Source: Clostridia bacterium
GTDB taxonomy: Bacteria; Bacillota; Clostridia; Lachnospirales; WQUN01
DNA: 21,933 nt
Direction of reading: 5' to 3'
Assembly: GCA_025997155.1 (NCBI GenBank)
Contig: BNUF01000028.1
Location: forward strand, 1-21,933
Made by a program: the position numbers and the translations under genes. Of the stretch, positions 8,137 to 14,899 are shown piece by piece. The stretch's first letter is position 1, and each line of letters opens with the position of its first letter. Below the pieces are notes generated by a model that saw only the letters and a program-made list of their open reading frames with translations, was not told where the DNA came from and did no database searches.

Positions 8137-8676
8137 CTACAAAGAAGAAAGGGTTATTTCGATTATTTCGGAAACGTCGGCCAACGCGCCGCGTCCTGTG
8201 TCCCCGCAGGCAAGACGCGAAGCGCGGGGGGCGATAAATTTATACCCATATTTTGCTAATTTTCCCATATTATCTTGTGTGACAGGGTTTTCATACATTG
8301 CCGTGTTCATTGCGGGGGCAAGGATTTTCGGCGTTTTCGGGGACGCGAGGGTGACGGACGTAAGCATATTGTCCGCGATTCCCGCCGCCAGTTTGGCGAT
8401 GGTGTTCGCGGACGCGGGAGCGATAAGGAGCAGGGACGCTCTTTGCGCGAGAGAAATATGCCGCACGTCGGGGTAGTCGACTTTCTCAAACATATCAACG
8501 TAAACTTTGTTTTTCGTAAGCGTCTGAAACGTCATTGGCGTTATAAATTCCGCCGCCGCCGCCGTCATTATCACGTGAACGAGTATATTTTCCTTTGTAA
8601 GGTTGTTCGCAAGCTCGGCGGCTTTGTAGGCGGCGATACTCCCCGTCACGCCTAGGATAATTTCTTTTTGTTCCAT
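8137..8676 (-). CDS. coaC: Phosphopantothenoylcysteine decarboxylase
   Basis: This FMN-dependent flavoprotein (179 residues) decarboxylates 4'-phosphopantothenoyl-cysteine to 4'-phosphopantetheine in CoA synthesis. Visible features are the N-terminal ILGVTGSIAAYKAAEL, the catalytic His73 in PDVRHISLA, LLIAPASANTIAKLA (FMN binding), the substrate-binding APAMNTAMYENP, and the C-terminal flap ASRLACGDTGRG with the active-site Cys. It is a stand-alone CoaC rather than the CoaBC fusion found in most bacteria. Its start overlaps the end of coaB by 25 bases in a different frame, so the two are tightly coupled. Confidence 0.95.
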   Translation of the reverse strand: MEQKEIILGVTGSIAAYKAAELANNLTKENILVHVIMTAAAAEFITPMTFQTLTKNKVYVDMFEKVDYPDVRHISLAQRASLLLIAPASANTIAKLAAGIADNMLTSVTLASPKTPKILAPAMNTAMYENPVTQDNMGKLAKYGYKFIAPRASRLACGDTGRGALADVSEIIEITLSSL

Positions 8677-9392
8677 ATCGTCTCCACAATCCCGTTCGCG
8701 ATTTCTTGTTTTGTATTATACTTTGCGTATTCTTTGTTTATGTCAATAAAGTATCCGATATGCCCGTTCTCGTTTATGCCCGCGCAATCGTTCGCCAACA
8801 CATAGTCGCAATTGTTTTGCCGCAAAAGAGAATACGCCGTGTCTATAAGACGTTCTTCGGACGCGTCACACAACAGCTTAAACCCGACAATCACAGCGTT
8901 TGGCGCGAGATTTCTAAGTCCCGCTATAACTTTCGGGGTTTTTTCCATAACAAGCATAAGGTTGTCGTGGGTCGAGGATATTTTCCCCGACTCGTTCGCC
9001 GACGGAGCTTTGCCGATAATCCGTAGGATATCGTCATAATTGTTCAGACGGTCTTTTTCGGCAAGAATCAATTCGGCTAGGTTTTCGGCGGTGATTGCGC
9101 GGCGCGTGCGGTAGTCGCCGATTGCCATACAATGCACGATAATATCAATACTGTTCGAGCGGGTGATTTCGGATATGGCGATTTCCGTATCCCGCGCCGA
9201 AACCACCCGCACAGCCGCCGCCTTGGAAAGCGGCAAAACAGCCGACTCTGAACAAACGTAAAATATATCCGCGCCTTTTTTGGCGAACGCCTCCGCGATA
9301 GCCGCCGCAAGCCGCCCTGTCGAGGTGTTTGTGATTGCGCGTACATTGTCGATATTTTCCCGCGTACCGCCTGCCGTTATAAGTACGTTCAT
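8652..9392 (-). CDS. coaB: Phosphopantothenate-cysteine ligase, stand-alone type
   Basis: The 246-residue enzyme joins 4'-phosphopantothenate and cysteine, activated by a nucleotide triphosphate. Key stretches are NVLITAGGTRENIDNVRAIT with NTSTGRLA (nucleotide-binding start), HCMAIGDYR, KISSTHDNLMLVMEKTPKVI, IVGFKLLCDASEERLI and CDYVLANDCAGI. The pattern is close to the separate CoaB of streptococci and enterococci as I recall it, not to the C-terminal half of CoaBC fusions. GAGGAG (plus strand 9399-9404) lies about six bases before ATG 9390-9392. It follows the CapA-like gene by three bases and overlaps coaC. Confidence 0.93.
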   Translation of the reverse strand: MNVLITAGGTRENIDNVRAITNTSTGRLAAAIAEAFAKKGADIFYVCSESAVLPLSKAAAVRVVSARDTEIAISEITRSNSIDIIVHCMAIGDYRTRRAITAENLAELILAEKDRLNNYDDILRIIGKAPSANESGKISSTHDNLMLVMEKTPKVIAGLRNLAPNAVIVGFKLLCDASEERLIDTAYSLLRQNNCDYVLANDCAGINENGHIGYFIDINKEYAKYNTKQEIANGIVETIWNKKKLS

Positions 9393-9395
9393 ATT

Positions 9396-10562
9396 TTACT
9401 CCTCTAGTGATATCCGATTGGGAATGTCTTTTGCGACGGCGCGAAGGCGGGTAATGTCTTTTGGGCGGAGGTTCACGTCCGCGCCGTTGTCGTATGCCGC
9501 GAGGGTGTCCTGTACAGGCAGTACCTGTATGTCATATACTCCTTTGCCGTTTATAAACTGTACCCACGTCGGGATATAGTCAACCGCTGTGAGTGTCGTC
9601 TCTTCGCCGCTTTTCTGAAAGTATAAATTGAATATAACCCCTTCGTCACGCGGGAGCGTCCGCTGGCACGAAATGAAGTTGCCCAGAGAGTACGCGGCAA
9701 AGCCGACATTCCCGTTGTCCGCCGTCACATACTCCGCCTTTTGCAACACGTGCGGGTGTGAAATCAGCACGACCCCCGCCCCCGCGCCAATCATTTCGCG
9801 GGTGAGTTCCAGCTGTTGCGCGTTCGGCAAATCCGCGTATTCCGTACCCATATGCATAAACATAATAATACAATCGGAATTTTCTTTTGCGGCCCCGATA
9901 TCGGCAAGTATCTTTTCTTTATCTATCAGATTAACGCGGTAGTCCGTATCTGTCGGTATTCCGTTTGTTCCATAGGTATACGAAATGAACGCGAATTTAA
10001 TGTTGTTTATCTCTTTTATGAAGATAGTGTCCCGCTCTTCTTTGGTTTTATACGTTCCCGCGTGGGCAATCCCCGCCGCGTCAAGTATGTCTATGGTGCG
10101 AGAAATCCCGTCGGCGCGGGCGTCGTTGCAATGGTTGTTCGCCGTGCTTACCCAGTCAAACCCCGCGTTGGCGAGCGCCGCGGCAAACGCGTCGGGCGTG
10201 TTGAAGGCTGGAAAAAACGAGTAGGGACGCGCCTCCCCCGCGAAAGTCGTTTCAAGGTTCCCAATCGTGAAGTCGGAGTTTTCCAGATACGGACGGATTT
10301 TGTCAAAGGATTTATTGAAATCGAAAGTGTTCGTCGCCTTATCAAAAGCGTCGTCAAACTGCCACTCGTGTACCATTAAATCCCCGACGGCGGTTATTTT
10401 CGCGTTATAGGTTTCATCAACGGGAGGAACTTCCTCCGGCGCGGCTTCCTCTTGTGCTATCGGTTTATCTTCAACAAGTTGCACAGGTACAGTTTCCGCG
10501 CAGCCCGCCAATAATACCAAAAGGATACCACAAAAACGCACTCCGAATTGAGCGCGTTTCAA
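9396..10562 (-). CDS. CapA-family lipoprotein (poly-gamma-glutamate synthesis CapA-like)
   Basis: The 388-residue exported protein has a lipobox VLLAGC (Cys21 in this reading), a Glu/Pro-rich linker to about residue 48, and then a CapA-type domain with a calcineurin-like phosphoesterase fold. Motifs are AVGDLMVHE, FTIGNLETTFAG, VSTANNHCNDARADG, IIMFMHMGTEYA, LISHPHVLQKAEY and YSLGNFISCQR. Their Asp, Asn and His residues are the expected metal ligands. CapA/PgsA proteins act in capsular poly-gamma-glutamate export, but many clostridial relatives have no known substrate. No capB or capC is visible, so a capsule role is not supported here. The start given is TTG at 10560-10562 with no clear SD; GTG seven codons later is an alternative, and either keeps the lipobox. 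It is embedded in the coaB-coaC-glyQS operon. Confidence 0.88.
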   Translation of the reverse strand: MKRAQFGVRFCGILLVLLAGCAETVPVQLVEDKPIAQEEAAPEEVPPVDETYNAKITAVGDLMVHEWQFDDAFDKATNTFDFNKSFDKIRPYLENSDFTIGNLETTFAGEARPYSFFPAFNTPDAFAAALANAGFDWVSTANNHCNDARADGISRTIDILDAAGIAHAGTYKTKEERDTIFIKEINNIKFAFISYTYGTNGIPTDTDYRVNLIDKEKILADIGAAKENSDCIIMFMHMGTEYADLPNAQQLELTREMIGAGAGVVLISHPHVLQKAEYVTADNGNVGFAAYSLGNFISCQRTLPRDEGVIFNLYFQKSGEETTLTAVDYIPTWVQFINGKGVYDIQVLPVQDTLAAYDNGADVNLRPKDITRLRAVAKDIPNRISLEE

Positions 10563-10579
10563 GGCGGAAAATCTTGCCG

Positions 10580-10993
10580 CTATATAACTAATTTTTTGAG
10601 GCTTTCGGGCAACGCGTCCGCGTCAAGACTAAGCCCTATGATAAAATCTATCGAACGTTCGTCCGACAATTTGGTAAGTTTTAACACAAGCGTTTCGATT
10701 TCTCCGTCCGTGAACTCCGTAACGATACGCGAAAGGTTGTCTACGTAAATCTCCTTGATATCGTTATCCTGCGACACGATTCCGTAGATGAAACCCGCAA
10801 ATTCCCCAAAGTTCGCAAGGTGGAACGATTCCGTTTCGACAAAACGAATGTTGTACTGCAAGTCGTACATATGCCCTTTGTCCTTGTCGATAAAAACAAG
10901 GTGTCCGTCGGTTTTTTCCACAGATTTATTAACCAAATCGATAAGTATTTTCGTTTTGCCCGAACCTTTTTCGCCTGCAACAAGCTGTATCAT
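10580..10993 (-). CDS. Small P-loop NTPase-like protein of unknown role
   Basis: The 137-residue product starts MIQLVAGEKGSGKTKILIDL, with a Walker A motif at residues 7-14. A Walker B-like hydrophobic strand ending in acid is seen in IKEIYVDNLSRI. The rest looks like a single compact alpha/beta domain without other recognised motifs. Similar short proteins in clostridia are often labelled simply ATP-binding protein; I know of no assigned function. The reading frame extends ten codons further upstream, but I place the start at the internal ATG (10991-10993) because GGAGG (plus strand 11001-11006 region) is eight bases before it. It is the first gene of the minus operon leading to capA-like, coaB, coaC and glyQS, and it is divergent from ftsY. 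Confidence 0.78.
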   Translation of the reverse strand: MIQLVAGEKGSGKTKILIDLVNKSVEKTDGHLVFIDKDKGHMYDLQYNIRFVETESFHLANFGEFAGFIYGIVSQDNDIKEIYVDNLSRIVTEFTDGEIETLVLKLTKLSDERSIDFIIGLSLDADALPESLKKLVI

Positions 10994-11031
10994 ATCGTTA
11001 TCCTCCGTTTTCTTAATACTCAATCTATGGT

Positions 11032-11060
11032 ATTATAACAAAAAATTTGCATAAATACAA
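11032..11060 (-). promoter_or_regulatory. Promoter for P-loop/capA/coaBC/glyQS operon
   Basis: On the minus strand TATAAT (plus 11032-11037) lies 17 bases from TTGTAT (plus 11055-11060). The -10 is perfect and the -35 matches three of six. It overlaps the divergent ftsY promoter. Confidence 0.55.
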
Positions 11061-11075
11061 TGAATTTGTTATAGT
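11047..11075 (+). promoter_or_regulatory. Promoter for ftsY
   Basis: TTGCAT (11047-11052) is followed 17 bases later by TATAGT (11070-11075), 37 bases before the chosen ftsY start. The elements interleave with the opposite-strand promoter, so RNA polymerase occupancy may be mutually exclusive. Confidence 0.5.
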
Positions 11076-11112
11076 AAATGGAAAAACTTTAGTTAAAGGT
11101 CTGATTTTTGAT

Positions 11113-12021
11113 ATGGATATTTTTAAGAAGATGAAAGAGGGGCTGTCCCTCACGCGGCAGAATATCTCGGAGAGTGTCGGGAACGTCCTGAAATCGTTCG
11201 CAAGCATTGACGAGAACTTGTTTGAGGAGCTGGAGGAGGCGCTTATAACGGCGGATTTGGGCGTGACGACTTCCTGCGACATAATCGAGTCCGTGCGGGC
11301 GCGGGTTAAAAAGGAGCGGATTAAGGACGCGGCGTTGGTACGCGGGCTTATCGAGGAGAAAATAACGTCTATTTTGACACAGGACACGGCGGAATTCGCA
11401 CTCAAAAGCCCGTCCATAGTTCTTGTGATTGGGGTGAACGGCGCGGGCAAAACCACGAGTATAGGAAAACTCGCGAATTACTACAAGGGTTTTGGGAAAT
11501 CGGTTATCATAGCGGCGGCGGACACTTTTCGGGCGGCGGCGATTGACCAGCTTGGCGTGTGGGCGGCCCGTGTCGGTGTGCCTATGATTGCACACAAAGA
11601 GAACAGCGACCCCGCGGCGGTGGTCTTTGACGGGATTTCCTCCGCAAAGGCAAAAGGTGCGGACATATTGATTTGCGACACGGCGGGACGGCTTCACAAC
11701 AAAAAGAATCTTATGGAAGAATTGAAGAAGATATGCAAAGTTGCACAGCGCGAATTTCCCGAGGCGCAGAGTGAGGTTTTGCTCGTTCTTGACGCGACCA
11801 CAGGGCAGAACGCGTTGCAGCAGGCGAAACTCTTCCACGAAACCGCGAACATTACGGGAATTATTTTAACAAAACTTGACAGCACCGCCAAGGGTGGTAT
11901 AATTATATCTATAAAGAACGAGCTGAATTTGCCTGTGCGTTTCGTCGGCGTGGGCGAGGGACTTGACGATTTGCGCCTGTTTGAGCCGGAGGAATTTGCG
12001 CGGGCGTTATTTGCGGACTAG
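11113..12021 (+). CDS. ftsY: Signal recognition particle receptor FtsY
   Basis: FtsY is the membrane-associated SRP GTPase that docks ribosome-nascent chain complexes to the Sec translocon. The 302-residue product has an N domain (about 1-95, helical, starting MDIFKKMKEGLSLTRQNISE) and a G domain. GTPase motifs are GVNGAGKTTSIGKLA (P-loop from residue 107), AADTFRAAAIDQL (G2), CDTAGRLHNKKNLMEEL (G3), ILTKLDSTAKGG (G4) and VGVGEGLDDLRLFEP (the closing FtsY/Ffh motif). It lacks the long acidic A domain of E. coli FtsY, as usual in Bacillota. The open frame continues 22 codons upstream, but family N-termini begin at this ATG; the SD is weak (AAAGGT, about 12 bases away). The HD-domain gene follows eight bases after the stop. 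Confidence 0.95.
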   Translation: MDIFKKMKEGLSLTRQNISESVGNVLKSFASIDENLFEELEEALITADLGVTTSCDIIESVRARVKKERIKDAALVRGLIEEKITSILTQDTAEFALKSPSIVLVIGVNGAGKTTSIGKLANYYKGFGKSVIIAAADTFRAAAIDQLGVWAARVGVPMIAHKENSDPAAVVFDGISSAKAKGADILICDTAGRLHNKKNLMEELKKICKVAQREFPEAQSEVLLVLDATTGQNALQQAKLFHETANITGIILTKLDSTAKGGIIISIKNELNLPVRFVGVGEGLDDLRLFEPEEFARALFAD

Positions 12022-12029
12022 GGGGATTT

Positions 12030-12578
12030 ATGATACCGACACTTGAAGAAGCACAGATAATTTTAGAAAAATACAACAAAGAAGATTTTCACTTGCGCCA
12101 CGCAAGCGTCGTTTCGGGCGTTATGCGGTATTTCGCGAAAAAGCACGACCCCGAACGCTCGGAATACTGGGCTGTCGTGGGACTCCTCCACGACATAGAC
12201 TTCGAAATCTACCCCGACGAGCATTGCGTGAAAGGGGAGGAACTGCTCCGCGAAAACGGCGTTGACGAGAGTATTATCCGCGCGGCGATGAGCCACGGAT
12301 TCGGGATTGTGCCGACGCCGCACGAGCCGACCCATATTATGGAAAAAATACTTTTCGCGGCGGACGAGCTCACGGGGCTTATCGGCGCGGCGGCTCTTAT
12401 GCGTCCGAGCAAAAGCACGCTCGACCTTGAGGTATCCAGCGTGAAAAAGAAATATAAGGACAAGAAATTCGCGGCGGGCTGCTCCCGCGACGTGATAAAT
12501 TCAGGCGCGGAAAAACTGGGGTGGACGCTGGACGAACTTATCGGCGAGACGATACTCGCAATGCGGACGTTGGAGTAG
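12030..12578 (+). CDS. HD-domain phosphohydrolase
   Basis: This 182-residue protein of the HD superfamily (metal-dependent phosphohydrolases) has conserved His at 21 and 24 (FHLRHASVVSG), the His-Asp doublet at 54-55 in WAVVGLLHDIDFE, further histidines in MSHGFGIVP and HEPTH, and an Asp in ILFAADELTGLIGA. This is the layout of stand-alone HDIG-type proteins in clostridia, often annotated hydrolase; the substrate is unknown and may be a nucleotide. The SD is a G-rich run just before ATG. It is co-transcribed with ftsY. Its stop lies five bases before a fold-back mobile element, and before that insertion it would have ended two bases from the convergent ABC permease stop. Confidence 0.85.
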   Translation: MIPTLEEAQIILEKYNKEDFHLRHASVVSGVMRYFAKKHDPERSEYWAVVGLLHDIDFEIYPDEHCVKGEELLRENGVDESIIRAAMSHGFGIVPTPHEPTHIMEKILFAADELTGLIGAAALMRPSKSTLDLEVSSVKKKYKDKKFAAGCSRDVINSGAEKLGWTLDELIGETILAMRTLE

Positions 12579-12583
12579 ACTTA

Positions 12584-12600
12584 GAGCCTGTTCAGTATCT
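12584..12600 (+). repeat. Left terminal inverted repeat of the MITE
   Basis: GAGCCTGTTCAGTATCT, 17 of 17 bases complementary to 12730-12746. TTA directly precedes it as the left target duplication. Confidence 0.88.
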
Positions 12601-12729
12601 TCATTTTGGGTCTTTTCGGCATCTTTTCCGCCGTACTGCGTCAGCGGCTCCTAGCAAACTGCTTAGGAGTGTGCGTCGTCGCCGCTTCCTTGTACGGCGA
12701 AAAACCTGCTCGAAAATCCTCCAAAAGCG

Positions 12730-12746
12730 AGATACTGAACAGGCTC
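12730..12746 (-). repeat. Right terminal inverted repeat of the MITE
   Basis: AGATACTGAACAGGCTC is the exact complement of the left end. It is followed by TTA 12747-12749, which is both the right target duplication and (as TAA on the minus strand) the stop codon of the ABC permease. Confidence 0.88.
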
Positions 12747-14027
12747 TTACACCGCGGATTTGATTATGTTCGCTATGTCGCCGAATTTTAACTTGCGTCC
12801 ATAGAGAGTTACCCCTGCGCGGTATATTTTCGCGCCGATAATCCCCATCAGGGCGACTCCGCCAATGTTGATTACGATTGCGAGAAGGATTTCCCAGACC
12901 TGCGCCGCACCCATACATTGCCGCGCAAACATAACCATAGGCGAGAACAGCGGGATATACGAAAGAACCTTGATAAACACCGAATTAATGTCAAGCACGC
13001 TCCCAAAAATCGCCGAAAAGAACCCCGCAATCAGGAAAAGCATCGGAAACGCGGCGACGGAGGCGACCTCCTCCAGTCGGCTTACCGTCGACGCCGCCGC
13101 CGCGTAGAAAAACGCGTATATGAAATACCCGAGCAAAAAGAACATTATAAAACAGAACACAAAGAAAGGCGAGGTGAAAGTACGCGCAAAAGACTCGAGG
13201 ATAAAAGCACTCTCTGTTTTCGCGTTCGCCAGCAGGTTGTTTTTGAGTGCCGCAAGCGCGAAAGGCACAGCCGCAAGGAAGATAAGCAGAAATTGCGTGA
13301 GAGCCGCCGCCGCCACCCCGAAAACCTTACCAAACATAAGGTTGCGGGGTTTTGCGGAGGTAATCAAAAGTTCCATTGCGCGAGAGGTTTTTTCCGTGAC
13401 GACGCTGCTCACGATGAACTGGTTATGCGCGCTTATTGTGATGTACAAAAGGAACAAAAGTATATACGACACCCAAAAATTGGAAGAGGACTTGCCGCCC
13501 AAGTCCGTTATGACGGGCGTGATAACCACGCCGTCAAGTATCTTCGCGGCTTGCCGCTGTTCGGGCGTGAACGCCGCGAGCAGCTTAGCTTTATACAGTT
13601 TTTCGACCATTTTGTCCATAGAGAGTGTCAGCCCCATTTCGCGCAGAGAAAGTCCCTTTGCGTAAAGGTCGTATGTATCCCCGCCGTCATAGCAGAATGC
13701 CACGCTGTATTTAGAAAACCTAAGCATAGTCTGAATGTCGCGGGGTTTTTCCGTGTAGGTCCATTCGTATGTATCTCCGAGTTGCTCCGCCATAAATTCG
13801 GGTGTCATAGTTTTTGAAAGTCCCGCCGCGAGCGCGTTCTGCCCGAGCATATAAACCGCTGGTTTCCCAGCTCCGCCTTTGCGCGGTACGACGGAGAACG
13901 CGCCTACAATTACCACGAGTGCCACCAAAATAACGGTCATTGTGATAAAGGTTTTATCCTTCAAATAACCGAGATATTCAAACTTAAATATAACGCCTAA
14001 CTGGCTTTCTTTTTTTTCGTTATCCAA
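12747..14027 (-). CDS. ABC-2 type exporter permease (NatB-like)
   Basis: This 426-residue membrane subunit pairs with the upstream ATPase. One N-terminal membrane helix (FITMTVILVALVVIVGAFSV) is followed by an outside domain of about 130 residues, then about five helices from WVSYILLFLLYITISAHNQ to the C-terminus. This is the NatB/YhaP-like ABC-2 exporter layout. The conserved VTEKTSRAMELLITSAKPR loop follows the second helix. NatAB-type pumps export sodium or small molecules; the substrate here is unknown. I chose TTG 14027, which overlaps the ATPase gene by eight bases and has GGTGA five bases before it. A TTG at 14063 extends the frame but sits inside the conserved ATPase end. The TAA stop is formed by the right-hand target duplication of the adjacent MITE. 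Confidence 0.88.
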   Translation of the reverse strand: MDNEKKESQLGVIFKFEYLGYLKDKTFITMTVILVALVVIVGAFSVVPRKGGAGKPAVYMLGQNALAAGLSKTMTPEFMAEQLGDTYEWTYTEKPRDIQTMLRFSKYSVAFCYDGGDTYDLYAKGLSLREMGLTLSMDKMVEKLYKAKLLAAFTPEQRQAAKILDGVVITPVITDLGGKSSSNFWVSYILLFLLYITISAHNQFIVSSVVTEKTSRAMELLITSAKPRNLMFGKVFGVAAAALTQFLLIFLAAVPFALAALKNNLLANAKTESAFILESFARTFTSPFFVFCFIMFFLLGYFIYAFFYAAAASTVSRLEEVASVAAFPMLFLIAGFFSAIFGSVLDINSVFIKVLSYIPLFSPMVMFARQCMGAAQVWEILLAIVINIGGVALMGIIGAKIYRAGVTLYGRKLKFGDIANIIKSAV

Positions 14028-14895
14028 TGTCTTCACCGGCGTTTTCCACAAAGATTTCTTCAAGTGTCGGCTCGATTACATAAAAAGAATCCACATTCAC
14101 CTCTTTTTCCCGCAAAAAGGAAAAGAGTAACGGTTTATCGGATTCTTGCGGCAATGTCACGGTATATCCGCGTCCGTTCGGCTGTATTTCACAAGGGAAA
14201 TCGAGCTGCAGTAAATCCGCGCCTAAGGGGGCACATTCGAGGTATATCCGATTTCGCGGGTATCCTCTTTTTATTTCCGAAAGATTGCCCGAAAGAACTG
14301 TTTTCCCGTCGTTTATAAGAGCTATGTCGTCACAAAATTCCTCAATTTGCGGCATCTGGTGACTTGAAAAAATAACCGTGCGTCCGATTTGCGTCTGCTC
14401 TTTAATCACGTCTTTGAGAATCAGCGAATTTACCGGGTCAAGCCCGCTAAAGGGTTCGTCAAGTATAAGGATTTCGGGGTTGTGAACAAGCGCAAGGGCT
14501 AGCTGTATCTTTTGCTGATTCCCCTTTGAGAGGGTGTCAAGGCGCGAGTTCAGGTACTGCTCCGCGTCAAGCCTTGCAAGGAGGGTTTTGGCGTTCGCCT
14601 TCGCCCGCTCCTTGCCGACTCCGCGAAGCCTTGCGATATATACTATTTGCTCGATTACGGTTTTTTTCGGGTAAAGCCCGCGTTCCTCGGGCAGGTATCC
14701 GACCGTGCCGCCCGCGATATCGACGCTCCCGCTGTCCTGCGGGAAAATCTTCATTATAATTCGCATACAGGTCGTCTTGCCCGCGCCGTTTCGCCCCAAA
14801 AGCCCGAACGCTTTGCCCTTTTCGGCGCGGAAAGAAAGCCCGTCAAGCGCCTGTTTCTTTCCGAATTTCTTGTACAGATTATTAACCTCTATCAA
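14020..14895 (-). CDS. ABC exporter ATP-binding subunit (NatA-like)
   Basis: The 291-residue ATPase has Walker A GRNGAGKTTC, Q-loop region GYLPEERGLYP, ABC signature LSKGNQQKIQLALAL, Walker B ILILDEPFSGLDP, and H-loop VIFSSHQMPQIEE. The Q-loop sequence and NQQK signature are those of the NatA/YhaQ branch of ABC-2 exporters. The last 80 residues form the accessory C-terminal domain of that branch (ending PTLEEIFVENAGEDIG). The frame is open far upstream inside clpX, but homology begins at MIEVNNLYKKFGKKQ, so TTG 14893-14895 is the likely start, four bases after the clpX stop; the SD is poor. The permease gene overlaps its end. It is the fourth gene of the tig-clpP-clpX operon. Confidence 0.9.
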   Translation of the reverse strand: MIEVNNLYKKFGKKQALDGLSFRAEKGKAFGLLGRNGAGKTTCMRIIMKIFPQDSGSVDIAGGTVGYLPEERGLYPKKTVIEQIVYIARLRGVGKERAKANAKTLLARLDAEQYLNSRLDTLSKGNQQKIQLALALVHNPEILILDEPFSGLDPVNSLILKDVIKEQTQIGRTVIFSSHQMPQIEEFCDDIALINDGKTVLSGNLSEIKRGYPRNRIYLECAPLGADLLQLDFPCEIQPNGRGYTVTLPQESDKPLLFSFLREKEVNVDSFYVIEPTLEEIFVENAGEDIG

Positions 14896-14899
14896 GATA

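Larger units (their letters stand above)
12584..12746. mobile_element. 163-bp fold-back MITE (non-autonomous, IS5/IS1031-like ends)
   Basis: The element has perfect 17-bp terminal inverted repeats, GAGCCTGTTCAGTATCT at 12584-12600 and its complement at 12730-12746, flanked on both sides by TTA (12581-12583 and 12747-12749). The inside is also self-complementary in nested order: TTTTGG/CCAAAA (12604-12609 with 12721-12726), TTTTCG/CGAAAA (12613-12618 with 12711-12716), CGCCGTAC/GTACGGCG (12629-12636 with 12692-12699), AGCGGC/GCCGCT (12643-12648 with 12681-12686) and CTCCTA/TAGGAG (12648-12653 with 12664-12669). It would therefore fold into one long imperfect hairpin. No transposase frame is present. 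A GAGCCTG end with a 3-bp TNA-type duplication is what I recall for the IS1031 group of IS5 elements, so a full-length parent of that kind may exist in the genome. It separates two convergent operons and may act as a terminator. Confidence 0.85.

Noticed and set aside
9396..10562. CapA-like gene as part of a poly-gamma-glutamate capsule operon
   Set aside because: No capB, capC or pgsE-like gene is nearby and the gene sits among CoA genes, so only the family name is supported.
11089..11838. 249-codon minus-strand open frame
   Set aside because: Antisense to ftsY, with no motif or ribosome binding site.
12601..12918. Possible transposase remnant reading Arg-rich frames in the MITE
   Set aside because: The frames run out of the element into the permease and have no transposase motif; the hairpin structure explains the sequence better.
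12918..13817. Long 299-codon open frame on the plus strand
   Set aside because: It lies wholly antisense to the ABC permease, has a composition rich in Arg/His/Lys typical of reversed coding DNA, and shows no recognisable domain or SD.
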